Shown here piece by piece: positions 19,985-33,671 of a stretch of 64,000 bases of DNA. Source of the stretch: Homalodisca vitripennis (lineage: Eukaryota > Arthropoda > Insecta > Hemiptera > Cicadellidae); the NCBI RefSeq assembly GCF_021130785.1, contig NW_025777965.1, forward strand, positions 18,676 through 82,675, in the 5' to 3' direction. The notes below the pieces were generated by a model. It was not told where the DNA came from. It saw only the letters and a program-made list of their open reading frames with translations, and made no database searches. Each line of letters opens with the position of its first letter. The first letter of the stretch is position 1. Both the position numbers and the translations under genes were made by a program.

Positions 19985-22900
19985 GAATCTACCTCCTACT
20001 AGGATTACATCGAATACAAGGTCTTCAATTGACTGTGTTTGTACAAATCTACCACTTGAAGACCGTAGAAAGTAAGGTATTTCACAGCGGCCTATCTGAC
20101 CATACTGCACAACTTTGTACATCACAAATAAGGACTTATCAGGAAAACACCTATTACAGTGGAATGAGCCGAAACTATTCCCAGAATAACCTTAGTATGT
20201 TAAATGCTTTACTGCTACAAGAAAATTGGGATGAAGTGCACAATGCTTACACTGCAGAAGAAGCATATACTAAATTTTATGTCAATAGTTACCATGGCTC
20301 TCAATCAAGCATGTCCATTAAAGAAAATTAGAAGGAAAAAGAAGGTGACAAATAAACATTTTGTAGACCATCAGGTAAACTTGCTAAAAGAAAACTTCCT
20401 TCAGAAACTTCTAGTATATGAGAAAACAAATAATGAAGAAGATAAACGCAATCTAGCAAAGGCTAAGAAAGAATATGACTTGAGGCTGAGAAAAATTAAG
20501 ACAAGAGGCAACAGCCAGTTTCATAAATAGAGCAGAAAATAAATCTAAAGCCTTGTGGAAGATAATAAACGATGAAAGACAGACAAAAAATGTAATACAA
20601 CAAACACTCAAGCTTTGAAATTGATGGACATGTAGAAGATAACCCCTATAAAATTGCAAAGCATATGAATCACTTCTTTACCAGCATCGCTGAGGAGAAC
20701 GCTGAAAAACAATCCTAAACCATCCATAGACCCACACACAACCTCGACACCGGCCATGACTTACATAACTACCAACACGCAAGCCACCATCAGCCCTAAA
20801 ACTTGCAAAAGTTTACCCAAAACATAAAAGGGGAGTAAAACCGAAGTTGGCAATTACAGGCCAATATCAATAATTGCCAACTTTCTCTAAAATCTTAGAA
20901 AAAGTTGTCCTGAGAAGGCTTTTGGACCACTGTGAGAAGTTTAATTTTATTAACTGAGAGACAACATGGTTTCATCAAGGGAAAATCAACCATGACCGCC
21001 CTGACCGATTTCGCTGACTACATAATTGACAACCTTGAGGAAGGAAAACATGTTACTAGTTTCTTCCTAGACCTGAGTAAAGCATTTTGACTGCTTGAGC
21101 CATGATCTCATATTACACAAATTAGACAAATTAGGAATTAAGAGCACAGCCAAGATGTTGGTTTTAAAAGCTATCTTAAAGACCGAAAACAAAAAGTAGA
21201 AATAAAAACAAGCAACAAGTGGAATCACAGCAATAAACTAGATCAAGACCTTTACCTATAAATCGAGGAGTGCCCCAGGGGTCTGTTTTGGGACCAGTAT
21301 TATTTTATACTGTTTACAAATGACATACCCGAACACCTGGACAAATTTTGTACAGTTTCAATGTACGCTGATGATACCACCTTGCTCTTGAGTGGACAAA
21401 AAAGACAATCTAGATATCAGATCATTCACAGCCTTGAACATAGGCTTATCAGTACTGCCACTCAAATGACTTGGTGGTAAAATCCAGACAAAACTAGTCA
21501 AGTCGCATTTGGGAGAAGATGTGATGAAGTACCAACAATACCCGACGTGGAAAGAAACATCCAAGCTAAATATTTAGGAGTCATTGTTGATGAGGGACTT
21601 ACCTGGTCACAGCATGTAGACAATCTTCTCTCCAAATTAAATTCCTCCCTTTATATGATCAAACGTACAAAATCTATAAGCGACATATCTACTGCGAAAA
21701 TTGCCTACCATTCCTTGTTTGAAACTCCACATCAGGTATGGCCTAATGATAATGACCAATGTTTATGAATGGAATTAATGACGGAAAAAATGTTAGTGGC
21801 CTATTTTTAGATATCAAAAAAGCCTTTGATACAGTTGACCATAATATTCTTTTGGAAAAAGCTTTAAATCGGTGTGGCATTCGGGGAGTTGTATATGATT
21901 GGTTTCAGAGTTACTTGCTGAAGAGAAAACAATGTGTCAAAATTAATGCTGTATGTAGTGACATGGGTGTAATTAAAAATGGTGTACCACAAGGATCAGT
22001 TTCTTGGAGCTATTTTATATTCATAATATATATAAATGATTTTTGTAATGCTCGCTTTCATGGTACTTTAACATCTTTTGCGGATGATACTGCCTTGTGC
22101 TATGCCAGCAAGGATTTGGGACTCAGTACGAGTAGCAATGAGTCGTGACCTTGATGCGATACAGTGGTGTGTTTCACTGTGAATCATATGCAACTGAGCA
22201 TTGAAAAAAACAAAATACATAAATTTTTCTTTAAAAAAAGAAGTAAAATTTTTTCAGTACCGATTTTATATAGGTGTGCAGATTGTATTAGTCAACAAAT
22301 TCCATTGTAAAAAAAAGTAAATGGTTCTGTTTTGGGGTAAAACCAGTGAAATAAAGTATTTAGGTGTATATGTTGATAGTGAAATGAATTGGAAGATACA
22401 TATAAGTAAATTAAATAGTAAAAATAAATAAAATCCTAAGGTTTTTCTATTTTTTAAAAAGTATGTGTAGTGAGAGAGTTTTTGCGTACAGTTTATTTTT
22501 CAATGGTGCAGAGCAGAATAGAGTATGGAATAGTATTTTTGGGGCAATACATATATTTTCTTACTTGAACTCAATATATCTACGGCAGAAGCATTTTGGT
22601 AAGAATAATCTCGAATAAAACTAAATAATGAACCTTCTCGTCCATTGTTCTTAGAACTAAAAATTTTTCCTCTGAGATATTTATATGTATTCAAAGTATT
22701 AAAACTTTTTTTACTGTAGAAGTGGAAATATTCCAGCCAATGTAAATACCTATAAATTGAGATTAAGAAATGCAAATAAATTTACAATACCTAAGCCAAC
22801 AATATCTTTTTACACTAGAACATATAATTTTATCGCACCAAAGATTTTTAACCAAATACCTGATTATATTAAAAATTCATACAACAAAAATATTTTTTTT

Positions 22901-24101
22901 GAATAGACTAAAAATCATGGCTCTTTCATTTGGAAGATATTGAGTTTTTTGTTTAATATTATACAATAGCTTACTTATTCAGATGATCAGTGTTTATCAG
23001 TAATGTATGGTTAATATTTGTATGTAAATATTTATTTATTGTTAATATAGTTGTGAAGTCAATATTTTTGTTTTTATTATGTACCGTATCTGTAGTCTAT
23101 GTTCTGCTTCCTTGTGGATGGTGGTACGGGAAGTCAGGTGTTGTTATTTTCTCTTGTTGTAAGTTTGCATTTGTTTATTTTGTTAACTGTGGATAAATTT
23201 TTTGCTAAGAGGCACAACATGTTTTGTTTTTTTTGAGACCATCTTTGTCAATTTTCTTAAAAAATAATTTTTTCTGAGTGCTATTGTTTTTTTGTAAGTA
23301 CTGTAAAGGAACCTCTGAACAGGCTTGCCTTAGAGGCCCTAGATTTTCTTAAATTTCCTTCTTGTGTCAATATTACCTACTGTAATATGTACATACTGTA
23401 TATTGTAATAGTTAAGGCTGTTTTCAATGCAAAACTACTAAGTTTAAGTAATAAAATAATGGTCAGCCTGACAAGAGAATTATTAAATGTTGAGATAAAA
23501 GTGTACATTTTTGTTAACTGTTGAAATTTAAGAATATAAAATTCTTTATTCTTTATATGGGGAGGAACTTCTGCAAGTAATCTTCAGAAAGTTTTGATTC
23601 TACAAAAGAGGGCCGTAAGAACCTTAGCTGAGCTAGGCTACAGAGAAAGTTGTAGAGAAGCCTTCAAAACCCTGAAGATTATGCCAATAGTAAACCTCTA
23701 CATAAAAGAAGTCATCTTGTATGCTGTTGGACAACCCCTGACGCAGAATAGACACCTACATGAACTACAATACTAGACACGGTACTCGTTACCAACTACC
23801 AGTTCACCATCTCTCCCTATAATGAAAAGAAACCCTCCTACATGGGCATGAAGCTGCACAACCTTCTACCTGAAGAATTGAGATGCCTCACCGGGAGAAG
23901 ACTGAAGACTACTCTTACTGACTGGCTAATTAACAATCCCTTTTTACTCACTTAACGAGTTTATTGAAAGAAGACAATGAACATTGCCATTTGAAAAGCT
24001 TATTTTTGAAATTGTAACAACTGTTTGTGATGATTTTATTTGACGCCATTTCAATACTTAATGTATTTGAAAATAAAGAATATTTGTATATTTGTATTTG
24101 T
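19985..24101 (+). mobile_element. 5'-truncated LINE (CR1/Jockey-like), interrupted by another LINE
   Basis: Begins inside the endonuclease domain (PTRITSNT..SIDCVCTNL, then VFHSGLSDHTAQLC), continues with connecting sequence (ENWDEVHNAY), degenerate reverse transcriptase blocks (a GVPQGSVLGP stretch at about 21265-21300, a YADDTTLLL-like stretch at about 21360-21390), IQAKYLGVIVDEGLTWSQHV, and resumes after the inserted element with IWGGTSASNLQKVLILQKRA and the typical C-terminus. Ends with AATAAAGAATATTTG and a TTGTATATTTGTATTTG tail at about 24101. Many frameshifts and stops; dead copy. Confidence 0.7.
21744..23557 (+). mobile_element. Second 5'-truncated LINE nested in the first, with target duplication
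   Basis: Carries a different reverse transcriptase: GLFLDIKKAFDTVDHNILL, CGIRGVVYDWFQSYLLKRKQ, NGVPQGSVSW, SFADDTALCY at 21759-22148 (FADD catalytic motif), then degenerate C-terminal sequence to about 22930 and a long AT-rich 3' part ending TAAAATTCTTTATTCTT. It is flanked by TATGG on both sides (21739-21743 and 23558-23562), and removing it leaves the host LINE in frame across the join, so insertion is well supported. Confidence 0.75.
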
Positions 24102-27100
24102 AATCTTTCCTACAGACAAAGAGCAATGCCCTAAAACAGTTACAGGCATATTTTAAGCAATGTAGATATAATATTTTAACTGTTGTGTAATGAATGGCAA
24201 AGTTTTCATTGTTTACATGTTTTTTTTTAAATTTTTCATAATGTTTGTAATTTTTACGGGATTAACCTTCAAGACCCTCAACTGCCCGCCATTTTAAAAT
24301 GTAGTATGATAATATATAATTAATTTTTCTCGTGATTTTAGACTGATAGAAAAATAATTGTCCCAAATTAATTTTTGTATATTTACTGGTTTTGTTCAAT
24401 TTAAAATAATAACTAAGAAACACAGACAGACATATGGTAAACCAAAAAGATAAACCATTGATTGCATTTAGTTTTTAGCTCATCTTGATCCATGGAACAC
24501 CCTATAAGTTTTAAGGTACACCTATATAATAGTTTAAAAACATTTTATAGGTACTTTAATGTTTGAATATCCAGGCAGACTTAAGTAAAAAGTGTCCCTA
24601 AATAATCAATACTTATATTACTAGTAGAATATGAGTTTAAAATTGATTTTATTAATCAATAACTTTATAATCGAATTTTTATTATAGTACTAAAGTTATA
24701 ATGTTTGTGATAGCCAGGCAAAATTGTTTCTATCTATTTGATTCACTATTTTACAACTTTTGTGTTTATCAAGCAAATAATCACGTTGGTATAAATCAAT
24801 TTCAGCATACAAATTACAAAGTTTAAAATACATTGGCATTGTTATTTAAATAATAGTAGATCAAGTATTAATTACTACCAAATTTTATTTATGTATTTAC
24901 TGTAACACATCTGCTTTTTCAATTATTTTGCATGTTGTATATTGAATTTTGATCGCTTTAATTCTATTACTCGTATATGCACAATTTTATTGTTAGCATA
25001 ATATTTTGAACTATATATTGTCTATGCGTAACACCTATCTTGTTTTAGTAAAAACCATTATGTATAATGTTTTAAACATTAGATTTTTTTATTTTTCCAT
25101 GTACAACATATTTACTTGAAAAGGAAATACAGTTATAGTTTAATGGGCTAACGTTTGGCTACCTATTTAGTGTACTATAGCTGAATTTATATTAGTGCAT
25201 AGTAAGATGAATAGTACTCAATAATAATTAGTAATAATACTACATTTATGGTAATTATTTGTGCAGATAATGACATTTGATAGGTAGAACAAGTTTACTT
25301 GCCTACAAGATAAGGCAATGTGTACGAGAAAGAAACAATGCAATTTACTGACTACTTCTGGTATTCGGCCCACTCACTACCTGCTGGTGGCATATTTCTG
25401 AGGGTCGTAGCCTCGAGTATTGTATGAATATACATAATATTTTACAAATTATGTTTTTAAAATAAATAATATTAATGTAGACAAAATAAAAATGTCCAAC
25501 CGGCATATTTTTATTTCCTTAATTCACGCATTCCTATAAAATATACTTATTGTCTCATTTTTATGTAACGAACAAATTATATTCTATTGTGTAGAATTAT
25601 ACCCACAACTAAGAATACTGGACCAAGAAGCATAAGAACTTTTCAGAAGGATATTATATAAGGTTATGTACAAGATAATTGTTTTTCTTAAAATAGAAAT
25701 ACTAAACACATATAATAGTGTAAAGTGTTCATATATGTCAAAGAACTTAACGCATTTTATATTATAGAAAATAATACAACTTTTTTACTAAGTTTGAGCA
25801 GAGTAGTACTTACAAATATCTTAACAGGTATATTTACAAAATATATATTTATTTGTATGTTTATTTACAAAAGACAACTTGTTGTACAGTCAAAGGAAAT
25901 GTTAACAGGTTATTTTACATTGTTTTTTATAATGTAGATAAATCCAAAGAAAATGAGAAATGTCCTAAAAAATAAAGGTGTAATGTGTTTTGAAGTTTAA
26001 CATTGTTCTTAGCCTGAAGGAAATATTACAGCAAATCATACACTCATTACTTGGCTGTTTTAGGTTATTAATTGCCTAAATCACAAACAAAATAACATAA
26101 TCTGAGTTATCTTACCTTTGTCCAGATGATTTGCTGATTCTTTGTCCACTGTGGATATATCTGTACGTAATTTCAGAATATTTTAATTGTTCATTAATAA
26201 ATCTTACGATCCCATGTTTATTAGTACATGTAATTGTTCTGGAATCACTGATTTGTTTAACTGAATATTATCCGAATTATTTTTTTCTCAAAGTTAGCAC
26301 AAATGGCTAACACACGTTGGGGAAACCCTTGCTGCCTTGTAGTACAAAGGTTTTGCTGTGGTTGTCACTTTAGTATTAAAATACAAACAAATAATTTGAA
26401 TAGTTGGTAAAAGTTTAAATTGTATTATGAAAAGTGTTAGTGGAATGAACATACATGTTTATAAATCTCTCTATGTTTTATAGTATTTGTTGTTTACGCT
26501 AAAGAAGGAAATTAGGAAATCAATGTATAGATGGCCACAGGATATTGTGAAGGTGCGAGGTTGCTTCTCGTCTAGGGCCCTTGAGGCATTCCTATCCCGA
26601 AAGAGAGCCACGGAATAAGCACCGTTTCCAGGAAACAGTGAGACATGGCACGGGGGGGGGACAACTGTTTTGCTCTTTGTAAAAGATAGACTATGCACTG
26701 CCACCGCTTACCTTACTCGCTGGCTAGGGCTAGTGATTAAACACAAACCGATGTTTTTACGCATGACTGTACAGTACCAGTCGCTAGCATAGATACATGC
26801 ATCCCGGACCACCACTGCCTACAGCTCCACTTATTTCAACCAAATATGGCATATAACTGTTCTTATTAGTTGCAAACTAGGATACTTACGTGATTTAAGT
26901 TGGGAAAGAGCGTATCTTAATGAACTATTGCATGACTTTGTACAATTTATTTGAGAAAGGGTGACGTTTTAGGTTTTTTTCATTTTTTATTGTAGGTCAT
27001 AAATAGTTCATGCCAAAATGGAATATAATAAATTTAATGTCATTGATTTTGTAATCAATTATTGGATTAACGTAATACATTATTTGTTGCGTCAAACATG

Positions 27101-27108
27101 AAGATGAG
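24102..27108. other. AT-rich intergenic DNA
   Basis: About 3 kb with no supported gene on either strand. It includes the inverted R3 repeat (listed separately), a G9 run at 26652-26660 and a moderately GC-rich patch at 26540-26830 that I could not identify. Confidence 0.5.
25945..26245 (-). repeat. Dispersed repeat R3, copy 2 (inverted)
   Basis: Reverse complement carries TAAGATTTATTAATGAA, AATCAGCAAATCATCTGG..AAAGGTAAGATAA, AATTAATAACCTAAAACAGCC and TAAGAACAATGTTAAA, matching 41590-41965 in the same order and, less fully, 19640-19965. Confidence 0.6.
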
Positions 27109-29011
27109 GTTCCACAACCATACAAAGGTATTGAATTTTCCAAAGAGTTAAAAAGGAACAGTAAAAGTTAAATGTGGATTACTGACAGTTAGAAATGTTA
27201 ATTTTTTTCATAATCCTCTAGAATCGCTATTTTACTTTTACTGGACAATATATGTCAAAGTTGTAAATGAATAATAAATTTGTTAAGGTTTTGTTGAAAG
27301 TCTGGTACAGAGAGCTTAATAACATGAATTTGATTTTAAGTGCTCTTTTTACTCTCTCTCCTGAACCAAAACAGCACAGTTTCTCTTAAACAGTTACTTT
27401 TATTAAAATATATTATAAATCAAACCAGTTCAGAAGATATAAAGTTTGGCAGCCAACAACATAAAAATGAGTAAACCTTACTATCTACGTACTTTTCATT
27501 TAAATTTATGTTTAGGGAATCAATATAAGCCATATACAGTAGGTAGCCTATGTCAAAAAAGTAACATTTATATGTGATACTAATGTGATCTTGAATTCTG
27601 TTAAAACTAAAAAAAACTTAATAACTGATCTATTTATTTTTGATGCTTAAAAGAGCTGTTTGCCACATTTTATCTAGTATTATATCATACTGGTAACGTA
27701 CAAGTACATTGTAAAATCTCATTTTTACAGCTACATTTAATTGTTTTTACTTATTATGTTGAAAGTTTATAGTCAGTTCTATAGTGAATTCCATTTTTAA
27801 TAATCTCATAAAGAAGATAATGCGTTCTACAGTTTTATTTTAGTTTGTTCCTCCTAATATAGGTAAGTCAAACCCCATACGTTGTGTCGATTTTAGAAAT
27901 TTCCAGGTCGACCATTGAAGTTGAATAAGAATTTGGAACTTGTAGAACATCATGCACTTGCAGCCTGCAGGTTTATTGTACATTATAGGAAAATGGGAGG
28001 GAGTATGGTAGTAAAAATAACTGGCTGAATGTATCTTCCATATTGGGTTTATTAGACATATGACAGACAGTTGTTTCGTTAATAGATAATATGCAATTGT
28101 TATAACTTTTCCTAGACTCGTTCCTCTCTAAACTAATTTTAAATTTTAAGCAGTCTCACTTTACTGAACATAATCACGCTTCTTTCCGTGGTAGTAGTTC
28201 CAAATTCTTACAAGTAGGACGTCAACCTTGATCACTATTGCTATGACATTCATATGTGGTATGATATTGAATAAGAATTACACACAGATGTATTACACTA
28301 CAAGTACCAGTCGGGCTGTTACTTCACGTGTTTGATTCACTCAGACGTTAGTAGACTGACAGTATTTTGCTGAGAAACACTGAAAAATGTAGGTAGCGAT
28401 ATAGACTGGACGTACTGTAAACTGTACCGAAATGCCTTCTATGAAAATTTACAGGCCTATTGAAGTCCAATAATACATGTGATTAATAATAAATGTGTTT
28501 ATTCAGTAAATGGCAGACTTAAGATTACAACAATTTGGGTGTTACCTGAAACTAAAACAAAATTCTTCCGTTATTCTATGCGATTGAAGGACATACATTT
28601 AGTATCCTACACAATTATTTATAGTTGATTAGGTTTTTTCTTAATGGTCATAAAGTTTAACAAAGTACTGTACGAGAAATAACCATTGTTAAACATACCA
28701 TTATAAGTACGAGAAATAACCTATATAATTAACAACAGGTGTGGATTCTCGTATATTGTTAATTTCAAGTAAACTGACATTTAAATACATTACCGATAAC
28801 TACAGTATGAATGCACAATATGCTATTAAAATAATCCACAAATTGAGTTTTTTTTAATATTTGTAAGGCAGTGGTGTGAAAGTGACAATTTTGGCAGTTT
28901 TTTATTACTATACATATGTAATAGATTATATTTAGTACTTACAATCTATTGAATAAAATATAAACAATATTAGAAAAAAAACAATGGTTGGTTAGCATCC
29001 AAAGACCTTAC

Positions 29012-30741
29012 GGGGAGCAGACCACTTTAAAATTTAATTTTTATGGGTTTTCTGTTCTTGATACTACTGGAAAGATTCAAGTTTCCTCTTTAAAATGATA
29101 TGTAACATGATATGGTTTGAAATTGGCTTATTTGCAAAAAAATATATTTGTAAGGGCTTGCAACAAATTTATTCTATCGAAAACACCGCGCAAAAAGCAA
29201 AATTCACATAATGTACCATATTGTGCTAAATATGTTGAACTGTTTTATTTGAGTATCTTTGCAATCAGCTGTTCTAAGCATGTTGACTCAATGAAAGTGA
29301 CTAGTCTGTAAATAGCAACTTTTAGGTTATGTTTAGTTTACTAATGCTGAATGATTGTGTAGTTGTGATTACAAGTGCATTGTGTTATTAGTGTTGTGTT
29401 TTCATAGTACTTTATTTATTTCTCATCTACTTCTATAGGTCTAATAATGCCAAGACAAACAAAACTTTTTAAAAAACGAAAAACTATTGGTTGGCAAAAT
29501 CGTGATAAACCTATCAATTCTGAGCCTAACCTAGACCAGCCTGGAAAAGCAAATATTGATGACATTCCCTGCCCCAAAGACAGTGCATCCAAGGTGAAAT
29601 TGGGCAATCTATTAGAGTACGAGCAAAAGCGTACGGGCAAACGCTTGAGAACATATAAATTTTAAAAAGTTCTATCAGATGGGAAGAAGATTGGTGGACA
29701 AGGCCGTCTAACAGGGCATGCTATAGACACCATACAAATATTTTATGGCCTAGCTATCAGGCGGAATGCCACGAAAGGTGTTGAAGCTATGAAAACTGGA
29801 ATATGGGCTGAATATTTCCATCTTGGCTCCACCGACGAAACCCCTGAACACGGATTATGCCCGAAAGATGACAATACTTAATGCAAGTTCCAAAAATCAA
29901 AACTAGATGGTACTGAATACAAACATTCAGAGCATACTCACCTCCCCTCTGCAGTTCTTGAAGAAATAAAACCTATTTTTAGGGACTTGGCCAATCCTGT
30001 CCTACTTGCCAAATGTTCACACGGTGGAACGCAAAATATCAGCGAGTCGCTCAACAATATTATATGGAGCAGACTACCAAAAAAAGTATTTGTAAGACTA
30101 GGAACCCTTGAACTAGGTGTGTATGAGGCAATAGCAGGGTACAACAAGGGAAACATTACAAAGTGCCATATGTTCAAGCAAATGGGTGTATTCGCTGGTG
30201 AAAACTGTGTTTCCGCGATGAAAATGTTTGATGTCCGAAGAGTAAAAAAAGCAGAAAAGTCAATACAAGAACTCCAAAAGAAGTGTAGGCAGCAAACTAC
30301 CTTAAAAGATGGAGGTTAGAAGATGAGTTTGAGGAAAATGAAGATCCTGAAAACCCAGGACACTATTAAATTTGTTTCTGTCATTTTCCGTAAGTTGCAT
30401 TTTTTCATTTTAAGGTACAATTTTTTTCCAAAACCACTTGACTTAGAGAGCTGAAAATTGGTACACCTATAGATCTCACTGTTTTACACAAGTGGACATG
30501 TGGAAAGTTTTCTACTTTTTTCATTTTTATTTTGTACAACTTTTTCCTCTAACAATTTGAAGTTTTTTATATTAAAACAAAAACATTACTTTTTTTTAAT
30601 TTTGTTAAAATATTACAAATTGTACATGTCCACATAAATGTAAAAAGGTGCATTCTATTAGTGTGCCAAATTTCAACTCTCTGTCAAGTGGTTCATTATA
30701 AACATGTACCTAAGTTAACATGTACAAGTGGATTGCTCCCC
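29012..30741 (+). mobile_element. TIR DNA transposon with Mutator-like-domain transposase (copy 2, internally deleted)
   Basis: Ends GGGGAGCAGACCACTT (29012-29027) and AAGTGGATTGCTCCCC (30726-30741) form a 16-bp inverted repeat with two mismatches. Flanks read TTAC on the left and TTAA on the right, while copy A has an uninterrupted CCTTAACTTGAGG at 9357-9369, so the element inserted at TTAA. Contains the deleted transposase gene listed next and an AT-rich 3' part. Confidence 0.75.
29447..30319 (+). pseudogene. Mutator-like-domain transposase remnant (copy 2)
   Basis: The N-terminus MPRQTKLFKKRKTIG is homologous in position and character to the copy 1 start; it then jumps to the C-terminal half (KRTGKRLRTYKF, KIGGQGRLTGHAID, FYGLAIRRN, LCPKDDNT with a stop at 29879-29881, FRDLANPVLLAKCSHGGTQN, ISESLNNIIWSRLPKKVFV). 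The central region with the DGTW and GDGDSK blocks is missing, so it is a non-autonomous deletion copy. It is clearly diverged from the 17.4-kb copy. Confidence 0.7.
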
Positions 30742-30998
30742 TTAATAACTTGAGGAAATGACAAATTTCCAAAGGTGGATTCACCATGTTTATCACCTTA
30801 TTAATGTAGATTCCCAAATATTTCACTTCATTTTTGTGTGCTAGTTAATTTGAATGTTATTAAGCAAAACATGTGAATAGTTTCCCTTTGCATATGCTTT
30901 TTAAATGTCACTGTCAGCACTTGCATAGCTGCAAAGGAAACTTTCAAACTCATAGTACAAACAAGGTTTTTTACGTGCAGTTAACATATGTTTTCTAT

Positions 30999-31803
30999 TT
31001 ATGGGTTTTCTACTTTATGCTTTTGCATATGCATTTCAAATTGTCTACTATCAGCACTTTCATAGTTGCAAAGAGAACACTTATAAGGATTTTTACTCAT
31101 ATGTCTTGATATATGTTTTTTCAAACTCTCTTTTTTAGTACATGCATAGCTGCACTGGGAGCACTTATAAGGTTTTTCACCCATATGTATTGACATATGC
31201 TCTTTTAAATGCCCAATACGAACAGTTGCATAGTCGCAGTCGGAACACCTGTAAGTATTTTTACTTGTATGCGTCAATATGTGTTTTTGTAAACTTACAC
31301 TTCTGCAAGTAGAATAGTTACATAAGGAACACTTAAAAGCTTTTTCATCTGTATGCCTTAACATGTGTCTTTTTAAACTACTGCTTACAGCACTTGCAAA
31401 GCTGCAAAGGGAACACGTATAAGGCTTCTCACCCGTATGCATTAACATATGCTGTTTTAAACTGCTACTGACAATACATGAATAGCTGCACTGAGAGCAC
31501 TTATATGGTTTTTCACCTGTATGCCTCAACATATGCCGTTTTAAAACTAATACTATCAATACACGAATAGCCGCACTGAGAGCACTTATATGGTTTTTCA
31601 CCTGTATGCTTCAACATATGCTGTTTTAAACTGCCACTGACAATACACGAATAGCTGCACTGAGAACACTTATATGGTTTTTCACCTGTATGCGTCAACA
31701 TATGATTTTTCAAACCCCATTTATAAGTACATGAATAACTACAGAGAAAACACTTGTAAGGTTTATCACCTGTATTGCTTAACATATCTCTTAAATTTCT
31801 CAC
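30999..31803 (-). pseudogene. C2H2 zinc-finger array, shortened paralogue (copy B)
   Basis: Two overlapping frames joined by a one-base shift near 31540: 31803-31513 encodes two good fingers plus a broken third, and 31601-30999 encodes six fingers, ending with the same VENP tail as copy A. Fingers are nearly the same as A at both ends (SSSLKRHMLRH, RQFEMHMQKHK), but the central block of A (roughly fingers 6-11) is absent and two SYSCIVS-type fingers are amplified. One linker is MSKNPYKC instead of TGEKPYKC. Likely DNA-binding if translated, but the frameshift suggests decay. Confidence 0.65.
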
Positions 31804-32830
31804 TTGTAATAGCCAAATAACTGCAATGGGGACACCTGTAATATTTCTTGACAGTATGTATTGCTATATATTTTTCTATAAGTTCCCAATTACGGAACAC
31901 GTGCTTTTTTTAATCTCAACTAATAGGCAGAGCAGCTAAAGGGACATTTGTAAGGTTATTCACCCGTATGTGATAATATAAGTTTTGCTAAACTTCCACT
32001 TTGTTACTCGCATAGCTACACAAGCAACACTTAAAAGGTTTTTTACTTGTATGTTTTGACATGATCTCTCATTATTCGTAGTTGTATAGTTGCACAGAAA
32101 ACATTTAATGCAGGCTTCACCTGTGCAATATTCTTTGAGTTTACTGTAGTACTAGCTAAAGTAAATGTATCAAATACAATTGATTTTTAAAATTTGACTT
32201 AATTTTCTTTTCTTGCATGTACGTAGTAGCACAAGAACTAAATTACTCACTTATAGTAGTACACTTCCAAATACTTGTAGTTGTTCTGTTTTAGATCTTG
32301 TTTAAGGTAATGGTTTTAGATATATAACTGGCACTTTGTTTTTTGTAGACTGTGTGGTTAGCTGACTCATGAAACTATCTGAAAAAAGAAAACATTAGGG
32401 ACATATGAGTAATAATATAATAAGATACAGACAAGGTTGATGGGTTGTCAATTGTTTGACAAAGTAATTTGCAAATACATTTAATGTTACAACACACCTA
32501 CAGCTCTCAACAGCCAAGCATTATAACAACTTCATGAATATATTTAATATTTTTCGTTTGATAAAAAGTATATTTTTACATTAAAAATATTTTGCTATGC
32601 TCAGAAGTAAATATTTTACATTTTTATGTACTTGTAGTATATATACAATATTCACATTGCATTTCTGCATACATGACGTATAAATTAAATTACACCAGCT
32701 TGCTCTTTAAGAAAGGACTCGTATACAAATCACATTTATAGAAGATTATAGTGTTTTTCTAAATTTATTTACACACTGAAAGGGATCTTGGATGCTATAA
32801 GAGATACAGCAGGATATAATAAATATATTA

Positions 32831-33671
32831 CACATTCGAGTCTACGCTCGAGCCAGACTCAAGCGCCGTTGTTTAATCACTGGGCCGGCGCTCGAGCGTG
32901 ACTCGAGCACAGCTTTGCCGATTGATATACGGAGTTGCCCGAGTGATATTCGAGTGCCGTCTGCTGCATTAAAAAGCCAGCTTTGTTGGTTAGTTCAGAA
33001 AAATTCCGCTAGGCGCTACTACGTCATTCCCGCTTGAGGCTTTTGTTTATCGACTGACGTGGCCTTGTGCGTCGTCAGTCTGTCTACGACAACAGTCATG
33101 GAGAGGCACGCATTTCAAAAAACAATGGAAGATTGCAGTATATTAGCTGAATTAGAGTTAGATACGGACTCTAATATTGTTGATGACACCGATGATGATC
33201 CGGATTTCAGCAGGTTCTACTTACTGCAAGGACTGTAATGTGGCACTCTGCGTACCTGACTGTTTTAAAGAGTATCACACTAAAAAGGATTTTGTGTGAT
33301 TTTTTTAGAATTTGAAATTTTTTGGCAATTAAAATTATTTGTAAATATGTATATAGTAAATGCATTTAAAAAAATTGTAATTACTTGTTTTATTTATTCA
33401 AAAGTTAGTTTTCAAGTAACACAAAACATGCAGGAGTTTTTTATTTTTCTTCAAAAAATGTAAGTTTTGAAATTTTAAAAAAAAAATTAATTAGATTTTA
33501 TAAGAATAAAGTTTTACATATCAATTTAAAGAGGAAAGATAGAACTTTCAAGAAAATATAATATCATATACATAATATTTAACAGTTTTCTAAAAAAAAA
33601 AATCTGAAAACCCATTAATTTATGCAGACCAGGCTATAAAAACAGCAAATAGCGAGCCAGACTCCAATGTG
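32831..33671 (+). mobile_element. piggyBac-like deletion derivative
   Basis: The inverted ends CACATTCGAGTCTACGCTCG (left) and the complement of GCGAGCCAGACTCCAATGTG (right) match with four mismatches. TTAA follows the right end (33672-33675) and TTA precedes the left. Inside, ATG at 33098 starts an acidic N-terminal piece (TDSNIVDDTDDDPDFS) and, after a junction at about 33212, a Cys-rich C-terminus YCKDCNVALCVPDCFKEYH ends at 33299, the ring-type domain that terminates piggyBac transposases. The catalytic middle is deleted. Absent from copy A, so inserted after the duplication. Confidence 0.75.

Noticed and set aside
26471..26704. A 77-codon minus-strand frame
   Set aside because: No domain, crosses a G9 homopolymer, and is not repeated elsewhere in the window.
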